DNA of 17,992 nucleotides from JBCBJX01 sp038522735 (GTDB taxonomy: Bacteria > Pseudomonadota > Alphaproteobacteria > Caulobacterales > Parvularculaceae), in NCBI GenBank assembly GCA_038522735.1, contig JBCBJX010000067.1:1-17992 (forward strand). The letters are read 5' to 3'. Position 1 is the first letter of the stretch; each line of letters starts with the position of its first letter. The translations under genes and the position numbers were made by a program. Of this stretch, positions 13,829 through 17,992 are shown in pieces. The notes under the pieces were generated by a model, which saw nothing but the letters and a program-made list of their open reading frames with translations, was not told where the DNA came from and made no database searches.

Positions 13829-15106
13829 GTGACCGCGATTAACTTGCGCTCCATCTCGGAGAGCTGGAAGAACACCGCTTCTTTCTTCCGGACGAAGCCG
13901 GAATACGCGCTTCTCGTCGTCGGTTTTTTTCTCCTCTACGCGCCGCTTGCTCTGCGGGCGTCCCAAGGGCTCATCTATGAAGCTTACAACTACGCCTTCG
14001 ACCTCGATGTCAGCCGCTTCGCCGAAGGGCTCGGCGGCGTAAGCGATCCGGACGGCGTCAAGCACCCCTATATCTCGCTGCTTCGTCCGCTCGCCCTTCC
14101 TTTTCAGGCTGTCGGGTTCGGCTGGCGCGGCGCGGCTGCACTGACGGCCTCGGCCGCCGGCGCCGCAACGATCGCCTTTGCATTGGGCTTCCTGCGAACG
14201 ATCGGGCTTGGGCGGATCGACGCCGTGCTGCTCGCTTGCTTTTTCGGCGTCAGCGCGGCCCAGATGACCAACGGGTTTCTTCCTGAGTCTTACGTATTCT
14301 CCTCGCTCGGCCTGACGGCGGCGTGGTTATGGGCGGCGCGGCGCGTGAAATCTGGCGTGGTAGCGCATCCGCTCTCGCCGACGCCCGCCGTATTTCTTTT
14401 CGGCGTCACGGTGACCAATATTCTGCAAGCGGGACTTATAGAAGCCGCCGTCCGCTTCTCCGCTCATCGGGTCAGCCGCGCGTTCTTGTTTTCGATGATC
14501 CGGTGGGGGCTGATAGCGACCATTGCGTCTCTTCTCCTCGCTGCGCTCGCGAATCTTGGCCCGGCGTTAAATGCGCTGGACGATCCGGCCGGGGCGGTGA
14601 AGAAGCTGCTCTGGGCCCAGACGAAAGGCCCGACTGAAAGCTTGGCTCAACTTCTCGGCGTCGTTTTTTTTATGAGCGTCGCCGCGCCTGCTCCGACAGA
14701 AGTCGTGCTGGAGGACGGCAAAACCATCCTGGATTACAGGACGTTCGTTTTTTCGCCCCTGGGCTGGCCTGCGCTCGTCGTCTGGATCGGACTTCTCGCT
14801 GAGTCGGCCCGCGACTGGTGGAAAAAGCGCCAAGAAGACATCGACTGGATCCGCGTCGGGCTCGTCCTCGCCCTAGCGTTCAATATCGTCTTTCACCTGA
14901 AGTATCAGTTCCGCGGCAGCATTTTTCTCTATGTCGGCCATTGGTCTTTCGCGCTGTTCGCGCTCGCGTCCTACGGCGGACTTTCAATAGCCGAATGGCC
15001 TGATCGCCTGCGCGCTATGGTTCGCGCTGGAGCCGGTCTCGCCGTCATAGGCCTGGGGACGGCCAACTACCTGCAGTCCTGGCGTGTCGCGTCCGCCTTC
15101 GGATAA
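13829..15106 (+). CDS. Polytopic membrane protein with GT-C-like layout, function unknown
   Basis: About 425 residues with ten or eleven hydrophobic segments. The frame is open further upstream inside the preceding gene, so the start is uncertain; a GTG at 13829, 19 bases after the MBL stop, is the best-placed candidate and a TTG at 13844 is the alternative. After the first membrane helix comes an acidic loop (YAFDLDVSRF...HPYISLLRPL), then LPESYVFSSLGL. A charged loop after TM1 followed by 'HP...' and a 'PE-Y' helix resembles integral-membrane (GT-C) glycosyltransferases of the DUF2723/TMEM260 kind. The family assignment is inference and weak. Pairing with the MBL hydrolase suggests that both act on a lipid-linked or cell-surface glycan. 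Confidence 0.6.
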   Translation: MTAINLRSISESWKNTASFFRTKPEYALLVVGFFLLYAPLALRASQGLIYEAYNYAFDLDVSRFAEGLGGVSDPDGVKHPYISLLRPLALPFQAVGFGWRGAAALTASAAGAATIAFALGFLRTIGLGRIDAVLLACFFGVSAAQMTNGFLPESYVFSSLGLTAAWLWAARRVKSGVVAHPLSPTPAVFLFGVTVTNILQAGLIEAAVRFSAHRVSRAFLFSMIRWGLIATIASLLLAALANLGPALNALDDPAGAVKKLLWAQTKGPTESLAQLLGVVFFMSVAAPAPTEVVLEDGKTILDYRTFVFSPLGWPALVVWIGLLAESARDWWKKRQEDIDWIRVGLVLALAFNIVFHLKYQFRGSIFLYVGHWSFALFALASYGGLSIAEWPDRLRAMVRAGAGLAVIGLGTANYLQSWRVASAFG

Positions 15107-15135
15107 TCGGCCCCCACCCTAGTAGAAGCGCGGGC

Positions 15136-15149
15136 CTGTCGCTCGACAG
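15136..15149. repeat. Short palindrome between converging genes
   Basis: CTGTCG-CT-CGACAG forms a 6-bp stem in the 84-bp gap between the converging membrane-protein and exoprotein genes. There is no U-run on either side, so it is not called a terminator. No other terminator was recognised in this gap. Confidence 0.3.
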
Positions 15150-15190
15150 ATGATCCGTTTCTTAAGCGCCAAACGCGCTCCGCGGTCCGG

Positions 15191-17992
15191 TTAGAGGACA
15201 GGCCTCGAAACGCCTCGGGGGTCGATCCCGTAGAGCGGCAGGTTCTTCTTGATGCGGTCCAGCGTCAGCAACAAGCTGTCCGGCGCCAGGGGCATCGTTA
15301 CGCCGAAATGATCCGCGCCCTGTCGCGCGATAAAGAAGGTCTCGCAGTAGGACGTAAAGTTATCCTGCTGACCGTTGAGCTGCGGGTCGAGGGAGCCGTC
15401 CTGCACCACGTTAGGAGTTTCATAGTATCGGATCTGGCAGCCGAAATGATAGTTGCTGGCGAGCCCGCCGGAGTTCACCGTCCACTGCATGATGGGGCCG
15501 TTCGGCGAAAGTGACGTCTGAAACGTCGGGCGAGCGCCGGACCGGTCGATATTGCGGATGTAGAGCGTCTGAGAGCCGTCATAGCCGGGGGACGTTGGAA
15601 CGACGCTCTCCCAGCCAGGCACAGGGCCGCCGTTTCCAGAATAGTTCTGCAAACGAATAATGTCGCCGTCAGCGATATTGGTCTTGGTGACTTTGTCGAC
15701 CAGGAGATTGAGGTTGCCCGGTCCGCCTTCTTCCCATGTGCTGAAGGTATCGCCAGGATTTGACGCTCCCACAGGTGTCGAAAAGACACCTTCATACACC
15801 ACGTCTTCGGCCGCCAAATACTCGTTACCGACGGTGTACCGACGCACGTTGTCGATGTTCGTTTTACCGATCGGCGCTGAAACGCTGTCGGAAATCGAGC
15901 CGTTTGTGCGAACGTGCACGTTCTTTTGAGGCGTAAACGCCGAGTGCAGACGGCCAGGCTCGCCGCATGCGATCCACTTTGCGGCGTGGTTCGCCCACGC
16001 CATTCCGCACTCGAACACCGGCAGGTAGTCCCAAAGGACGCCGAGGCGCATCGCCGTCCACGACAGCCATGGGATGAAGAGATCCCTGTTTCCGAGCCCG
16101 GAGATCGGCCCCATGCCGAGGTCTTTCCAGGACTGGGGCGCGCCGGCCTGACCCTGCACGTACCAGTTGGAATAGTGCCGGGCTAACTTCGCGGCGTACG
16201 GATAGATATCCATGTCATGCGGCGTGAACGCGAGCGTCGACAGCCCGTGGGCCGTCCAGGCCGCCGACCTGTTGTTGGTGATGCCGCCGGAATTCGACGC
16301 CATCTCGACGAAGATCGGCGACCACGCGGTCGTGTCGGGGACCGTTTCATCCAGATATCCGAAGACCGGCATCCGGATGGCGAAAGGCGCCGCCGTTCCC
16401 GATGTGATGGCGGGGTGGTGAACGCAATCGAGGTTCAGCTCAAAAACCACCGGGCGCGGATCGATGAAGGCCTGCACGACGCACCAGTTCGGCCAGTGGG
16501 AGGCGTCCGACGGGGCCTGGAAGTTCCCCTCCCCGTCGATCTGGTTGATCCCGTCATCGTCAATATCTGCAAACGACTGCGTGCCCCGCCGAACGTTGTT
16601 GTTGTCAGGCGCGACGAAGCCGTCGAAGTCTCCGTAGTCGAACGGCACGTCCACCGCGCCGTCGAGGCGGCCGCGAAACTCGAGGGGACTGACTTTCCAG
16701 TTCGGCTGCCGGTTGGAGCCGCCCGGCCAGTGCCCCGGATAATAGGGAAGCGCAATGCAGGCGTTGTAGGCGTTGACGCCCATCCGGTTGAGCCAGAAAA
16801 AATCCTCGTCGAACATCTGGCCGCGACCGTTATAGCCGCCGGTCGCCCCTGGGAACCGCCGGCCGAAAGCGCCCTCGGTTCCATACGTATACGTTGAATG
16901 TGTATCGGGCGCGCCTGAAAATGTCGACTCGCCGCCCTGACCGTTAATCACGGTCCGGTCCCAGTTCGCGTCGATCGGCGCAACGAGGCCGATCTGGATC
17001 AGCTGCTCCGCGTCGTTCTCCAGCCAAGTGACGTCTTCCGGCGCGGTTGAAAAGAGAACGCATCCTGTGTTGTTGCGGAAGAACGCGCGTTTGGTGAAGC
17101 CGATATGGCCGGCGTTCGTTTCCGAAACCTGCGAGCCCGTGTGGCCGATCATGTAGTCGTATTCGATCGTCCGACGCTTCGTGTTCGTAATCATCGAATC
17201 GTCGAGAATTGCAAGATAGTCGACCCGGTCGACCGCACCCTGAGGGTCTTTCCAGATATGCACCTCGAACGCGAGGCAGTATGTGATTCCGTCCTGGGTC
17301 AGATTGTAAACGACATGACGGATGTCGAGATCCGCCGATGCTGCGATCGGCGTATCGCGAACAGGCGTCGTCTCGCCCCAGCGAACCACGGAAGGCGAGA
17401 AGTTGACCGGGACTGAGCCGGAGATCTGGGTCACGTTCGATGGCGAAAATGCGGGCGCGCTCAGGCCGTTTGCGGAGAAATAGGCGAGCGCGCTGCTGAG
17501 AGGCGTCGCATCCTCCTTGGAAAGATACGGCACAGGCGAGGATGTCTTCTCAAACGTGTAATCGCGATAGCCGGCGCTGGAGAAATCCGCGTCGGTGATA
17601 GATCCGTAAATCGTCTTATAGGACCCGTCGTCCCACAAAGTGCAGCCCCAGACGGACATGCGCGGGTTCTGACCGGAGCCGGAGGTCAGACGCACGCCCT
17701 CAGCCCACGGGTAAATGTGTCCCTTATCGACGCCGATCCCGAAGCGCCGGCGGCATTCGCCCGCCGCTTCTGCATGGATACGGATCGTCGGCATCGGGTT
17801 CGCCGTACGCGCCAGAGGCGTCGGCTGCGGTTTCTGCAACAAGGACGAATGGGGTGAAAAGTTGGCGAGCGTCGTCTGGTTCGGCGTCGATCCCAGAAGA
17901 TCAGAGCGCGCATAAGCCGACGATTGCAGATCTGCAGGCGGGTTTACGACAAAATCAGGAGCGCCGCCGGTCTGCGGCGGGGGCGCCGGCGG
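15191..17992 (-). CDS. Large exoprotein-like protein, 5' end outside the window
   Basis: The frame stays open to the right edge (933 residues visible), so the TTG at 17842 is not the true start and no signal peptide can be judged. The visible part begins with a proline-rich linker (PPAPPPQTGGAPDF...) and a Ser/Thr/Asn-rich stretch. A beta-rich domain follows with FGIGVDKGHIYPWAEG and LWDDGSYKT, similar in style to the N-terminal beta domain of YetA/exo-rhamnogalacturonan-lyase-like proteins. Near residue 425 (counting from the TTG) DIDDDGINQID resembles a dockerin/EF-hand calcium loop. A Trp-rich helical region (NRSAAWTAHGLSTLAFTPHD..., then FIPWLSWTAMRLG) resembles their helical barrel, and a beta-rich C-terminal part ends the protein. 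Secretion and polysaccharide binding or cleavage are inferred, not shown. The gene converges on the MBL/membrane-protein pair. I do not recognise a named family with confidence. Confidence 0.65.
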   Translation of the reverse strand, partial: PPAPPPQTGGAPDFVVNPPADLQSSAYARSDLLGSTPNQTTLANFSPHSSLLQKPQPTPLARTANPMPTIRIHAEAAGECRRRFGIGVDKGHIYPWAEGVRLTSGSGQNPRMSVWGCTLWDDGSYKTIYGSITDADFSSAGYRDYTFEKTSSPVPYLSKEDATPLSSALAYFSANGLSAPAFSPSNVTQISGSVPVNFSPSVVRWGETTPVRDTPIAASADLDIRHVVYNLTQDGITYCLAFEVHIWKDPQGAVDRVDYLAILDDSMITNTKRRTIEYDYMIGHTGSQVSETNAGHIGFTKRAFFRNNTGCVLFSTAPEDVTWLENDAEQLIQIGLVAPIDANWDRTVINGQGGESTFSGAPDTHSTYTYGTEGAFGRRFPGATGGYNGRGQMFDEDFFWLNRMGVNAYNACIALPYYPGHWPGGSNRQPNWKVSPLEFRGRLDGAVDVPFDYGDFDGFVAPDNNNVRRGTQSFADIDDDGINQIDGEGNFQAPSDASHWPNWCVVQAFIDPRPVVFELNLDCVHHPAITSGTAAPFAIRMPVFGYLDETVPDTTAWSPIFVEMASNSGGITNNRSAAWTAHGLSTLAFTPHDMDIYPYAAKLARHYSNWYVQGQAGAPQSWKDLGMGPISGLGNRDLFIPWLSWTAMRLGVLWDYLPVFECGMAWANHAAKWIACGEPGRLHSAFTPQKNVHVRTNGSISDSVSAPIGKTNIDNVRRYTVGNEYLAAEDVVYEGVFSTPVGASNPGDTFSTWEEGGPGNLNLLVDKVTKTNIADGDIIRLQNYSGNGGPVPGWESVVPTSPGYDGSQTLYIRNIDRSGARPTFQTSLSPNGPIMQWTVNSGGLASNYHFGCQIRYYETPNVVQDGSLDPQLNGQQDNFTSYCETFFIARQGADHFGVTMPLAPDSLLLTLDRIKKNLPLYGIDPRGVSRPVL

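Noticed and set aside
15107..15190. Bidirectional terminator between the converging genes
   Set aside because: Only a 6-bp palindrome without a T- or A-run was found; it is not strong enough to call.
12170..17992. tRNA-Asn as the attachment site of an integrated island
   Set aside because: No integrase is present and I could not find a second copy of the tRNA 3' end. The MBL and membrane genes share the window's base composition by eye.

Overview
The window reads as a chromosomal segment of a GC-rich Gram-negative alphaproteobacterium. The evidence is a TonB-receptor C-terminus, an RND tripartite efflux operon with a lipoprotein outer-membrane factor, a periplasmic dipeptidyl peptidase, a CCA-encoding tRNA-Asn and a full CtrA box (TTAA-N7-TTAAC). 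The CtrA box and general style suggest the Caulobacterales/Parvularculales/Hyphomonadaceae side of the class. That placement is inference; no rRNA or marker gene is present.

Layout. (1) Positions 1-78 hold the last 26 codons of a TonB-dependent receptor on +, followed by a strong intrinsic terminator. (2) Positions 145-5761 are a minus-strand block read from right to left: dipeptidyl peptidase IV, a small Vsr-like/DUF559 nuclease, a threonine synthase-type PLP enzyme, and an aldehyde dehydrogenase of the coniferyl-aldehyde type. The gaps in this block carry repeats. A perfect 42-bp inverted repeat brackets the nuclease gene, and a BIME-like pair of palindromic elements lies between the PLP enzyme and the aldehyde dehydrogenase. 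(3) Positions 6022-11926 are a plus-strand operon of outer-membrane factor, membrane-fusion protein and RND pump, with 4-base stop/start overlaps. It is divergent from the peptidase. (4) Positions 11927-12245 hold a CtrA box, a possible short RNA ending in an intrinsic terminator, and tRNA-Asn(GUU) with its own promoter. (5) Positions 12460-15106 encode a metallo-beta-lactamase-fold hydrolase and, 19 bases on, a polytopic membrane protein of GT-C-like layout; this looks like a two-gene operon. (6) Positions 15191-17992 are a large minus-strand exoprotein-like gene. It converges on the previous pair and runs off the right edge through a proline-rich linker.

No integrase, transposase, CRISPR array or toxin-antitoxin pair was seen. 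The most unusual element is the 474-bp unit made of the small nuclease gene and its perfect inverted repeats. Each repeat can fold into a 10-bp hairpin and also carries a G-quadruplex pattern. It looks like a compact insertion between the peptidase and PLP-enzyme genes. Second in interest are the CtrA-box/small-RNA candidate, the MBL/GT-C pair next to tRNA-Asn, and the unclassified exoprotein.
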